Part shown: positions 22,834 through 32,857 of the stretch, in pieces | How the letters are laid out: every line of letters starts with the position of its first letter | Numbering within the stretch: position 1 is the stretch's first letter | NCBI GenBank assembly: GCA_028023455.1 | Contig: JAQFVV010000256.1 | Coordinates: forward strand, 1,227,001-1,291,000 | Length of the DNA stretch: 64,000 bases | Reading direction: 5' to 3' | From: Epiperipatus broadwayi | Taxonomy: Eukaryota > Onychophora > Udeonychophora > Euonychophora > Peripatidae | Made by a program: the position numbers and the translations under genes | The notes under the pieces: generated by a model | What the model saw: only the letters and a program-made list of their open reading frames with translations | What the model was told of the DNA's origin: nothing | Databases searched by the model: none

Positions 22834-24547
22834 TGTACCAACATTGAGTTGGTACATAATAATTTGTTTATCTAAAAAAATTATTAAAATAATAAATCAA
22901 CAAATCAATAAATAAGTTATAAAAATCTAAAGGGTTTCGTTATTAAACAAAATGCAGTTTGCTGTCAAAACGTAAAATTTAAAAGTCAGATAGTTTTCTA
23001 TCATTAGTTTTTGAAATAAAAGTTACAATTAATTAATTAGAAGGGGAGAGGAGAGGGGTCTTGGTTAGAAAAGTTAAACTAAAAGTTTTATGACAAGAAG
23101 TAAAGAGTTTATTATTATTAATTAAAAGTTGATTTTCAAGTTTAAAAAATATAAATCTCTTTTATTTAAATTATAGAAAAAAAGTAATCTTAAAAAAACT
23201 AAATAGTAAATTGATCCTGGGTTATATATATGTGTAAATGACAAATTAATGTGAACTTTATAGTAAAATATATATGTGTGATTGCAAATAATAAATAGAT
23301 GTATGCATATTAAATATTAAAAATAAATGGAAGTTATCATTAAAAAACAGCGGTGGCTATTAATTAAAAATATAAAACAACACATTTGCTTGGCTACTAC
23401 TAATTAAACTATCTTCAAAAACATAGGATTATCAAAAGAATTTTGACAACAGATATTGCCAGAGGATATTAAAAGGATAACAGGTCATAGGTATAAATAG
23501 CCAAGTTTTTATCAGACAGTCTAGTCTAAAGATAACAGTGCAATTTATTATGTATCCAAAAACAGAAATGCAGTGCTGAGCAGCTTTTGAGAACATACAA
23601 TCTTACTTCAGCCCTTAGTCCCATAAGATCAGCAAGATCTGCCCATAAAATAATGTCTGCGTAATAGCTTGAAGAATCTCTGTCAATATTTAATTGTCTC
23701 CAATAATAATAAAAGTGAATAATAATGAAACTCCCCAAGGAAATGTCCCAGCTGGCTGGAAATACTCTCACCTAAAGCAGTAACCAAAGAAAACAAAGTT
23801 CTACATCCACATTCAAAATCCTAGGTAATAATATTTCATATTCTTATTTCTATAGTAGCCATCCCATTAATTCATAAAACCTCCAGAGACAAGTAATTTG
23901 AACTCTGTAAGCATGCATAAAATGAACTATTGATGTGCATGTTTGTGAATGCTATATGATTTTAGAAACATCAAATATTATTTATGCTTTCTCATAAGAT
24001 ATATTATAGTGTGTTAATTTAAAATGTGCGTGTGTTATATTAGATTTATAAAATGCTTAAAATTAGTAAATGTTAATTAAAGTAAATGGTCATTAAAACT
24101 TAAACTTTATTTGTCAGTCAATTCTTTTTACCAATCTCTCTTACAATTCTTTTTACCATTCTTTATCAATTCCTTTTACCAATTCTTTTACCAATCTTTT
24201 CATCAATTCTTTATTAATTCTTTTCACCACTAATTATGTATAATCTGTTAGTGATTACAAGTAGCTGAGCTAGTCTATGGGTATAACTTAGGCATTGAGT
24301 TAGTGGCCATTGTTCAAAGTGCATTGTTTATTCTTCTGAATAGATAGCTGGTGCTCATGTTTACACAAAACAAAAAAGTGCTTTGAATTTGGTGTTGAAC
24401 TCAACAGTCAAAAAGAAGTTATGTCCTGGAAATGTAATGCTAGTTATATATTTTATAGCTATCGTTTGAACATACATACTTTCCGAGTATGTTCTTCTCT
24501 GCCTAAGAGACCGGTGGTTCGAACGTCCCATATTCAAACCTGGTACA
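22834..24547 (+). repeat. 5' LTR of element A
   Basis: 1714 bases, TG...CA. It contains a TATA box at 23492-23499, a T-rich tandem tract (caattctttttacc units, about 24117-24230) downstream of the presumed start, and the terminal segment with ggttcgaac and GGTACA. The minus-strand frame at 23526-23771 recurs in the 3' LTR only because the LTRs are copies. Confidence 0.8.
23492..23499 (+). promoter_or_regulatory. LTR TATA box
   Basis: TATAAATA followed by G, conserved in the other LTR at 28567-28574. Transcription would start about 25-30 bases downstream, near 23522-23530. That would divide the LTR into a U3 of about 690 bases and an R-U5 of about 1 kb. This fits the plus-strand orientation deduced independently from the PBS and polypurine tract. 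Confidence 0.65.
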
Positions 24548-24936
24548 AATGGCATGACCAACATGGGCCAAACCTATCATAAATGACAGTTAACTAAATA
24601 CTTTGTTTCTTGTTTAAAAAGTTTTTATACAAAAGCTAAATTACGTATGTTAAAGTGGTTTAATTTTAAAAAAAGAATTGACTGAAAACTTTTTTTTCTT
24701 TAAATGAAAAGAGATTTTTGCTATTTACATTAGTTAAAATAAATCATTCTGTTAAATCAGAGACAATTAGATATTTGGGCGGAGTTAAAGCATTAAGAAT
24801 GGGTAGAGGAAATGGACAATGGGGTGGGGTTAGGCATATGTTTCATCTTAGTAAGAAAAATAAATAAACGATAAGAATATTTGATTTGTTAATGCAAAAG
24901 ATAATTTTCAAGAAAATAAAAAGTAATAGCGTAACT

Positions 24937-25246
24937 ATGAATGGAGAAATGGATCCGAAAGAAAACCCGATATATTGTAAAAATCCCCAGTTAGTAGAAA
25001 AAAGAGAAAGAAGAAATATCTGACATGCAGATGATGATGAATATGATGCAAGAATTCAAACAAAGTCAACAAGAATTGTGTCAGAAATTTAAGCAAAGCC
25101 AGTTAGAACTCAAAGTAGAATTGATGAAAGAAATGCATCAAGAAATTAGTCAGGATAAAGGAGAAATTAGGGAACTCAGAGCAGAAGTAAGAGAAATAAG
25201 ATGTGAAATTACAGGGAAAGTAGAAGAAAATCAAGAGTTCATATAA
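24937..25246 (+). pseudogene. Gag-like N-terminal coiled-coil, frameshifted
   Basis: An ATG at 24937 opens 28 codons, ending in TGA at 25021. The frame +1 to it opens at 25025 and runs 73 codons. The latter is rich in Glu, Lys, Gln and Met with heptad-like spacing (EFKQSQQELCQKFKQSQLEL), like the coiled-coil N-terminus of the Gag of element B. Further open stretches follow after single stops. A one-base shift near 25020 probably broke one original frame. Confidence 0.5.
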
Positions 25247-25379
25247 GTAGATTTAATTAAAGAAAGTCAGGAAAATGAAAAGGAAGTTGAGGTGATAAAA
25301 GAGAGAGAAATTGAATTAGAATCAGCATTGCAACAGATAAGGTAGAAACAAATGTAGACCAAGAAATAGAAGTGAGATA

Positions 25380-25586
25380 TAAGTTCAAGGTAGAAGATAC
25401 ATAAAAGAGTTTTTACAAAGAATTAAAAATAAAAGATTTAAAGTAAACATTCATGTCCGTAGATTTAAAAATAGATTTAAAACAAAGAGAAAGCGTAAGA
25501 AAAAATATTCATGGTTAGGAAAAATACGGAGATCTGTGAAGCTTAATGGTTTTCTAATTTACAAGGCAGAAAATAGAACAAAATGA
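25380..25586 (+). pseudogene. Short Lys/Arg-rich frame in element A
   Basis: About 66 open codons dense in basic residues (RRFKNRFKTKRKRKKKYSW near the middle), followed by IRRSVKLNG. It lies where the nucleic-acid-binding end of Gag, or a second protein, would be expected. There is no CCHC knuckle. I do not recognise the family; the basic stretch would suit RNA binding or nuclear import. No ATG is positioned to start it, so it was probably part of a longer frame. Confidence 0.35.
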
Positions 25587-26986
25587 GAAAGAGATAAAGT
25601 AATAAATTTTAATCGAGGGAGAGATGTGAGAATATGAAGTATAATTTATATTAATGAATTAGTAGAAAGAAAGAAGGAACCGCCTGACATAGTTTAAAAG
25701 TTAGTAATTGGGCAGAATAGTAAAGGAAATAAACAAAAAGGACCAGAAATGGATAATGAGCATGAATATGATTATTCTAAAGTAAATAAATCTGATAAAT
25801 TAAATCTGAAACTTCTATTTAAAACTTAAGACAATAAATTTAAAAATAAATGAATAATAATAAATGAAATGTTTGAAAGAAATAATAATAACAGAGGCTT
25901 TGTAAAATAAAAGATTTTTTTGCTCCCATGCACATATTAATTAAGAAGAAATGCTTGTAAATAAATAGTTCAAATAAATAAAAAAATCAATAAAATCAAG
26001 TTAAATAAATAGGTCAAATTAATGGTTTAAAGGTAATTTTGTAGAAGTAAATAAATGAATAAAATAATGGAAATACGTATAATAAATTCAAGTTAAATAA
26101 ATAAGTACAATACATCTGTAGAAAATAAATAAAATATTTGTAGTAAAATAAAGTAAGTTGTTTTTGAATTTATGCATGTTAATAAATAAGTTAAGTAAAT
26201 GATTTAAAATATGATACCATAATATAAATAAATATGTAAACTGATGTCCATGATGGTTTAGAATAATATTGTAAGATTAAATAAATGTGTTAAAATAATG
26301 TTCATAAGGTTTGAAAATAATATTGTAGGATTAGTGATAAATAATATAAATGAAAGTCAATCTAAGTTATATTAAAAATGTATAAGGGTTCGAAATTAAA
26401 GGGAAGAGGGTAGTGTGAAATAAGTTTAGATAAGGATAAGTTTAAAGCTGCCGACTGGATAAAATTTAGCACCCGTAACGGACTTATCAGGGATCATTCT
26501 TCTTTTAAAATGTGCACTGGAAACAATCCAGCACAAGCCGCAAGTCACTTTTTCAGGGGAGAATCCCCATACCTCGTACCTCATTTTTCAAAGTGTAAGA
26601 TGAAAATGGATAGTTGAGAATTCTTGCCATTCACAGTGACCCTTTTTTTTTCCAAGTCTGGTAGAAACCCAGCACATGAAGCTTTGATTTTATATGTGTA
26701 AGTCAGTATAAGTCAGCAAATCTGCATCTGCCTCATCTCCAAAGATCCCTGTGCCACAAATTAGTTTGTCCCAGTGGTCACTATCCAGGAATCAGAACAT
26801 TGTAAGCAATGTTGCCAGCATCGAAAGAAGTAAAGTATAATTAAAGATTGCCCTTAGTATGTAAAGTGAAAGATATGAAAAGCAAACTTAGAAAATTAAT
26901 AAATATTTAGAATTGAGATTTAAAGTTGTCAGAGATAAAATGGTCAAAAAAGGATACATTTTACTCTCAAACGGGGGATGGTGTAA

Positions 26987-29638
26987 TGTACTAACATTGA
27001 ATTGGTACATAATAATTTGTTTATCTAAAAAAAATATTAAAATAATAAATCAACAAATCAATAAATAAGTTATAAAAATCTAAAGGGTTTTGTTATTAAA
27101 TAAAATGCAGTTTGCTGTCAAAATGTGAAATTTAAAAGTCAAATAGTTTTCTATCATTAGTTTTTGAAATAAAAGTTACAATTAATTAATTAGAAGGGGA
27201 GAAGGGTCTTGGTTAGAAAGGTTAAACTAAAAGTTTTATGAAAAGAAGTAAAGAATTTATTATTATTAATTGAAAGTTGATTTTCAAGTTTGACACTTTC
27301 ATGGGGTTTGATGCTTATTTGCATCATCGACTTTAACGTCCCTCAAAGTCATTATTTTTTGAGCTACGGAGATCATAATACACTTGTTTTGAAGCTTAGC
27401 AAAAGTCCTGTAATATGCTGCCCTCTCTTGAATTATTTTACAAGTAAAAAAATCAATACTAGGAGCATTTTAAAAAAAACAAAAGAACACCAATTCTGAT
27501 TGGCTGCACCATCCATTCTCGATCCTTATTGGCTGATGATTATGATAAATATTTTTTTCACTGAAAATGAAAATATATGTTTTAGACTGTTTTTTTAATA
27601 ATTTTTCACATATTATAAATTATCTTCCTAAAATCTACTGAAAATATAGTTATTTTACAAAAGTAGTAAGGTTTTATTAAAAAATTGTATACTTTACACG
27701 ATTGTAAATTGAAAAACAAAGCTGCGATAGCAATAATTTAAACATCTGTCAAGAGTTTAGACTGCCCCAATGTTTTAGAATATTTTTCTGGCATTTATTT
27801 AAATATTATAATGTATTTTGGTTAAAAATATAATTATTTTGGTTAAAAATATAATTAGTTTTAGAAAAACGCTAATATTTTACTAAAAAATTCCTAAAAA
27901 ATTTGTAATGCAAATCTGGGCAAGATATAAATGGCATTTGCATTAGTTGTAATTCACTCATAATGTTTTCTTTGATTTTTCTGCTTTTGAATATTTTTAT
28001 AAAATACAAATAAAAATATATTTTTGAAAGAACTTTCGTTTACTTTCCTAACATTACAAATAATTAATATACTTTTTGAAAATTAAACTAAAATTAATAT
28101 ATATTAAAAGATGAAAATATTTCTATCAAAGAGTTTGTCACTTGACCAATTAAAACCAATTAAAAGTTTCAGAGTTTTACTTCACTTGTTTAATCATAAA
28201 AATGATCCAGGAAAGTGTTAAAAATATAAATCTCTTTTATTTAAATTAAAGAAAAAAGTAATCTTAAAAAAAACTAAATAGTAAATTGATCTTGGGTTAT
28301 ATATGTGTGTAAATGACAAATTAATGTGAACTTTATAGTAAAATATATATGTGTGATTGCAAATAATAAATAGATGTATGCATATTAAATATTAAAAATA
28401 AATGGAAGTTATCATTAAAAAACACAATGGTGGCTATTAATTAAAAATATAAAGCAACCTGTTTGCATGGCTACTACTAATTAAACGATCTTCAAAAACA
28501 GGATTATCAAAGGAATTTCGACAACAGATATTGCCGGAGGATATTAAAAGGACAATATGTCATAGGTATAAATAGCCAAGTTTTTATCGGACATTCTAGT
28601 CTAGTCTAGAGATAACAGTGCAATTTATTATGTATCCAAAAACAGAAATGCATTGCTGAGCAGCTTTTGGAAACATACGATCTTACTTCAGCCCTTAGTC
28701 TGATAAGGTCAGCAAGATCTGCCCATGAAATAATGTCTGCGTAACAGCTTGAAGAATCTCCGTCAATATCTAATTGTCTCCAATAATAATAAAAGTGAAT
28801 AATAATGAAACTCCTCAAGGAAACATCCCAGCCAGCTGGAAATATTCTCACCTAAAGCAGTAACCAAAGAAACAGAAGTTCTACATCCACATTCAAAATC
28901 CTAGATAATAATATTTCATATTCTTATTTTTATAGTAGCCATCACATTAATTCGTAAAGCCTCCAGAGACAAGTAATTTGAACTCTATAAGCATGCATAA
29001 AATGAATTATTGATGTGCATGTTTGTGAATGCTATATGATTTTATAAACATCAAATATTATTTATGCTTTCTAATAAGATATATTATAGTGTGTTAATTT
29101 AAAATGTGTGTATGTTATATTAAATATATAAAGTGTTTAAAATTAGTAAGTTAATTAAAATAAATGGTCCTTAAAACTTAAACTTTATTTGTCAGTCAAT
29201 TCTTTTTACCAATCTCTCTTACAATTCTTTTTACCATTCTTTTGTCAATTCCTTTTACCAATTCTTTTACCAATCTTTTCATCAATTCTTTTCATCAATT
29301 CTTTATTAATTCTTTTCACCACTAATTATGTATAATCTGTCAGTGATTACAAGTAGCTGAGCTAGTCTATGGGTATAACTTAGGTGTTGTGTTAATGGCT
29401 ATTATTCAAAGTGCATTGTTTATTCTTCTGAATAGATAGCTGGCATCCGTGTTTACACAAACAGAAAAGTGCTTTGAACTTGGTGTTGAACTCAACAGTT
29501 GAGAAGAAGTTACATACTGGAAATGTGACGCTAGTTATATATTTTATAGCCATCATTTGGATATACATACTTTTCAAGTATGTTCTTCTCTGCCTAAGAG
29601 ACCGGTGGTTCGAACATTCCATATTCGAACCCGGTACT
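26987..29638 (+). repeat. 3' LTR of element A with 924-bp insertion
   Basis: Collinear with the 5' LTR. The first 303 bases match 22834 onwards, then 27294-28217 is foreign, then the match resumes to the end. Its TATA box is at 28567-28574. The final CA is replaced by CT before the (AT)n flank. Confidence 0.8.
27294..28217. mobile_element. piggyBac-like non-autonomous element inside the 3' LTR
   Basis: The 5' LTR gives the empty site (caag-ttTAA-aaaa). In the filled site the element is flanked by TTGA on the left (27290-27293, one change from TTAA) and TTAA on the right (28218-28221). The ends are inverted: cactttcatgg and, on the other strand, cactttcctgg. TTAA duplication and a CACTTT-type terminus suggest the piggyBac group. 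No transposase frame exists; 27290-27499 is a short chance frame. It shares an internal block with 29733-30477 (attttacaagtaaaaaa, on opposite strands), so both belong to related families. Confidence 0.75.
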
Positions 29639-29728
29639 ATATATATATATTTCATGCTGGGCCACCACTCATCAGTTGGTCCAGATCATCATCTCCCACA
29701 CACATATATAAACAGTTCTTGGTTTTCA
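29639..29728. repeat. Family E fold-back, middle piece
   Basis: Resumes the copy interrupted at 22833, with 'tttcatgctgggcc', 'catcagttggtccagatc' and 'atctcccacaca', matching 30847-30905. It ends at the TTAA where the next element is inserted. Confidence 0.7.
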
Positions 29729-29732
29729 TTAA

Positions 29733-30477
29733 CCTTTTAACCGCTAATTTTATTATTGGTTGTATCAGATAAAAATCAAATCTTTTAATTGGCCAACTCA
29801 CAAACTGAAGACAAAGCCTATTGTTAAAACATATTCGCCTATAATATTAAATTCAACTCAGATACGTTTATAAAAAGTATATTATTAATTTTTCAGGTTA
29901 TGAAGAGAACGAAAGTTCTTTCAAAAATAAATTGCTATTTATTTATTCTAAAATATTCAATATCGGCAACATAAAAGCTATAATATAAACAAAAAGATCG
30001 ACTTTTACGTTATAGAAAAGTAAATATTTCTTTTTACTACATCTTCAATATTTTTACTAAAATCTTCAATATTTTTCGAAAATAATTTTGTTTTTTTATT
30101 ATTCTCTCTGAAAATACTTTTTAATTTCCATAAATATAATTTTATAATAATTTAAATCGTATTCGAAATGAAAATCTCAGCGTTTTTCTTTATTTTCTTT
30201 GATCAGGCAGTTTCTTTGTTCTTTCCAGCCAATCAGAATGTCTTTTTCGGCTGAGAGCATGCTAAGAACCAATCACAAATAATGTTCCTTCTTTGTTTAG
30301 GTTTAAATGCGTTTTTTTTTATTTTTTACTTGTAAAATAAATCGGAAGATGGCACCATCTTACAGAACTTTTAAAAACGAATTCAATACGTGTTTAACGA
30401 ATATTTTCGTATAAAAACTGGCTGAGTTAGAGTGATGTCAGAGTCGACGAGGAGCCTTGTAAGAGGCGGGGAAAGAG
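29733..30477. mobile_element. piggyBac-like MITE with TTAA target duplication
   Basis: Exact TTAA at 29729-29732 and 30478-30481. The termini are inverted: CCTTTTAACCGC on the left and, read from the right, CTCTTTCCCCGC. The paralogous family E copy at 15431-15480 has the uninterrupted site (ccatattaagataac), which shows insertion into one TTAA. It is 745 bases long with no coding capacity. The CCNTTTNNCCGC-type terminus suits the piggyBac superfamily. Confidence 0.8.
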
Positions 30478-30481
30478 TTAA

Positions 30482-30734
30482 GATAGAAAATTTCAAATTT
30501 TAATGGACATGCTTTAATATACTCCAACCTCCAACCCTTCATATCATTGACAATCTGATGATAGTATGACCAAATCAATGCTTATATTATTGCCATGCTT
30601 ATACCTTAAGTCACTTTGACCTGTCATGTGTAAAACCTTGGCCATTGAAATAAGATGTATGGGCAGGATACAGGCTGAATCTGTAATATTTTTGAAATAC
30701 AAGCATAATTCATATACTTGAAATTTGAATGAAA
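30482..30734. repeat. Family E fold-back, inner piece, plus linker
   Basis: The part 30482-30600 ('ttcaaattttaatggac', 'catatcattgacaatctgat') matches 15458-15520. The remainder to 30734 is unassigned. The minus frame at 30544-30762 has no motif. Confidence 0.5.
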
Positions 30735-31253
30735 TATAGGGAATTTGAACACAGACTTTCAAACTCCCTTTAGCTATCTATTCTATCTCATATAACCAAT
30801 ACACATGACAATACACATGCAAAAAAGATAAATGATTTCTAATCTATGTATTTCATGCTGAACCAGCATTCATCAGTTGGTTCAGATCGTCATCTTCCAC
30901 ACATGCATATATAATCAATGCTTGGTTTATATTAAGGTCCTATACATGAGGTGTCACAAGGAATATTTGTATCATCATCAGATTTTCAATGGTATGGATC
31001 GCTGAAGAGTTTGAGGATGGAGTAGATTGAAGATTGTCCATTAAAGTTTGAAGATCTTGATATAAACCAAGCACTGATAATTTATATGTGTGGGAGATAA
31101 TCTGGGCCAACTGATGAATAATGGTTCAGCACAAAATATGTATATTAGAGATTATTTATCTTTGTCACATGTGTGTCATCATATGTATTGGTTATATGAG
31201 ATAGAATGGATAGCTAAAGGGAGCTTGAAAGTCTATGTTTAAATTTTCTATAC
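30735..31253. repeat. Family E fold-back, complete palindrome
   Basis: The left arm (about 30735-30928) and right arm (about 31066-31253) are inverted copies. Shared blocks are 'tctatctcatataaccaata', 'gctgaaccagcattcatc'/'gatgaataatggttcagc' and 'ttggtttatat'. Arms differ by a few per cent up to over 10 per cent locally. No hammerhead core with GAAA was found. A tRNA-like B-box remnant may lie at the outer ends (compare 15287). Confidence 0.75.
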
Positions 31254-31882
31254 TATATTCAAACTTCAAGTTTGTAAATTATATTTGTATTTCTAAAATA
31301 TTATATACTGTATTATTATTGTATTTTTTTGTTTTTATTATCAGTGCTTAGACCCTCATCTGTTCAATCCAAATTTATGAAGACCAATATCTTTTAACTA
31401 AAAACAATTAGATGCCTTTTTTTCCCTAATCAATACAAGATGGCTTGATGGACTAGTTATGGACAAAATGCCTTTAAAAAAAAATTCTAAGGCTTCTGGT
31501 TATCTGAAAACATTTTTTTAGATTTATCCCAAACCCGACTCCTAGTGTTTTATGTAGGTTTGCTAACACCATGAAATACGTTGTTTAGAAAAAGGAATAG
31601 AAAAAATGTTGAAAGTGTAAAGATCTTGAAAATAAAAATTTTAAATCTTTGTTTTAAAAAATCAGAAAATGAGGGATAGGATAACTATATCTGTAGGTGT
31701 ATGGAAATCCTTTATGTGTGTGTGTGCGTGCTTATGCGTGAACATAAGCAAGCAATATATATATAAAGATTATTTCTATTAACAATCTTTATTCATGTTT
31801 TCCTTGTTATTTCTTCTAATTTGTTTTATATCGTGAGGTAAAACATTAATCATCTTATTTTTCATTTTTTTTTCCTTTTTAG
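31254..31882 (+). other. Intron upstream of the calsequestrin exon
   Basis: AT-rich with a GT-rich patch near 31716-31732. It ends in a strong polypyrimidine tract (T-rich, 31866-31880) and AG at 31881-31882. Nothing else is recognised. Confidence 0.55.
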
Positions 31883-31956
31883 AGTACCTGGCATTTGAAG
31901 AAGCAGCCCGACGCTTCCAACCATCCATCCCCTTCTATGTGGTTTTTGACAAGAAG
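31883..31956 (+). CDS. CASQ: Calsequestrin exon (thioredoxin-like domain segment)
   Basis: This 74-base exon is far less AT-rich than its flanks. A T-rich tract plus AG precedes it and GTATCAAAG (a plausible donor) follows it. After two bases completing a codon it encodes 24 residues with no stop, including FEEAARRFQPSIPFYVVFD followed by two lysines. The pattern Phe-x2-Ala-Ala-x2-Phe-x-Pro-x-Ile-Pro-Phe, then Phe-Asp-x-Lys, matches the second thioredoxin-fold domain of calsequestrins, the high-capacity calcium-storage proteins of the sarco/endoplasmic reticulum lumen. The exon starts in phase with two bases of a codon and ends on a codon boundary. Neighbouring exons are not in this window as far as I can see, which implies long introns. 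The family call rests on one exon; another ER thioredoxin-like protein is the alternative. Confidence 0.7.
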
Positions 31957-32849
31957 GTATCAAAGTGATTAATTAGGCAATTTATATTGTAATGAAAATT
32001 TAAATTATACTTTTTAGATTTTGTCTATGTATGTTTTTCTCAACCTGTCATTGCCAATTAATTTCATCTTCCATCTATGGAAAAATGGTTCCTTTAATTT
32101 GCTTTTAAATATCCTTGTTTCTTTTTTAAACAAATCACTTCAATTACCCACAGACATTTATTGTCCCTGAAGAGCTGAGATCAATTTATAATTTATTAAG
32201 ATTGCTTTACTAAAAAAAAATGATATTAAAATAGATTCAAAGAAACAAGATTTGAATAAAAATAAAAGAAATGCCTCCATCAGCATTTTTGTTTGCAAAC
32301 CATAAATCAAAAAATTAGATCTGAATTTAAGAGTTGTATATAATTCTTAGATATTCTATACATATATATATATAATCAATTTTTAATGGAGAAAATGATA
32401 TTAATTATTATCAAATATTTATTATTGCCAAAAGTGTTAATTATTGCCAAAAAAAAAAAAAAACCATCTAAATTTAAAAATATAAATGATGTTCAATGTA
32501 TTTAAAAATATGAGACCAGTGTTGATAAGTTATCAGTATTACATTATCTTAAAATAATATGACTAGCAATGAGCTATTGATACATTTGTTTCAGTGTTAA
32601 TATGGAGCTCAGAATTCATATATCAAAAGTTATAAACTCCTGTGCTTGATTGTTTTTTGCCTTACAAGGTTTGGTATAGAAGTAGAGGATCAATATCTTG
32701 CACTCAAAGTCAGTGGATTGTGACTCAGCTCAATCACTTCTGCTACTCTAATTTTTTATGAACCCCTGAACAATAATAAATCATTCAGTCACTTTTTAAT
32801 TATGATTATGAAGAAATCTAATCTATGAAATCCTCAAAAATTTGGCATT
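31957..32849 (+). other. Intron downstream of the calsequestrin exon
   Basis: AT-rich, with an A-run near 32450 and a short (AT)n at 32362. No further exon recognised. Confidence 0.5.
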
Positions 32850-32857
32850 ATCTAGGT

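Larger units (their letters stand above)
24548..26986 (+). mobile_element. Internal region of element A
   Basis: Includes a PBS-like sequence at 24550-24567, two bases after the LTR. A decayed Gag-like frame follows, then about 400 bases of aaataaataa-rich sequence (25930-26380). The last part is a less AT-rich 3' non-coding block (26440-26830). It ends in the polypurine tract (about 26970-26986). No pol motif is visible in any frame. The 26440-26830 block has no frame of interest; it may hold packaging or dimerisation signals, which is speculation. Confidence 0.65.
22834..29638 (+). mobile_element. LTR retrotransposon 'element A', gag-only remnant, with nested insertion
   Basis: The LTRs at 22834-24547 and 26987-29638 match along their length, apart from a 924-base insertion in the second. 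The LTR begins TGTACCAACATTG and ends GGTACA (GGTACT in the 3' copy). A primer-binding-site-like TGGCATGACC starts at 24550. A purine-rich tract (acgggggatggtg) ends just before the 3' LTR. The internal region is only about 2.4 kb and has a degraded coiled-coil frame, no reverse transcriptase, protease or integrase. Over the first 160 or so bases I count about eight LTR differences, so it is older than element B. It sits in an (AT)n tract of a family E repeat. Confidence 0.8.

Noticed and set aside
23526-23771. 81-codon frame conserved in both LTRs of element A (also 28606-28851)
   Set aside because: Antisense to the element, within the transcribed part of the LTR, with no motif. The similarity reflects the LTR pair.
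24505-24520. B-box-like ggttcgaac near the end of the element A LTR, possible tRNA or SINE
   Set aside because: It is a fixed part of both LTRs, no A box or cloverleaf is visible, and it lies at the LTR terminus.
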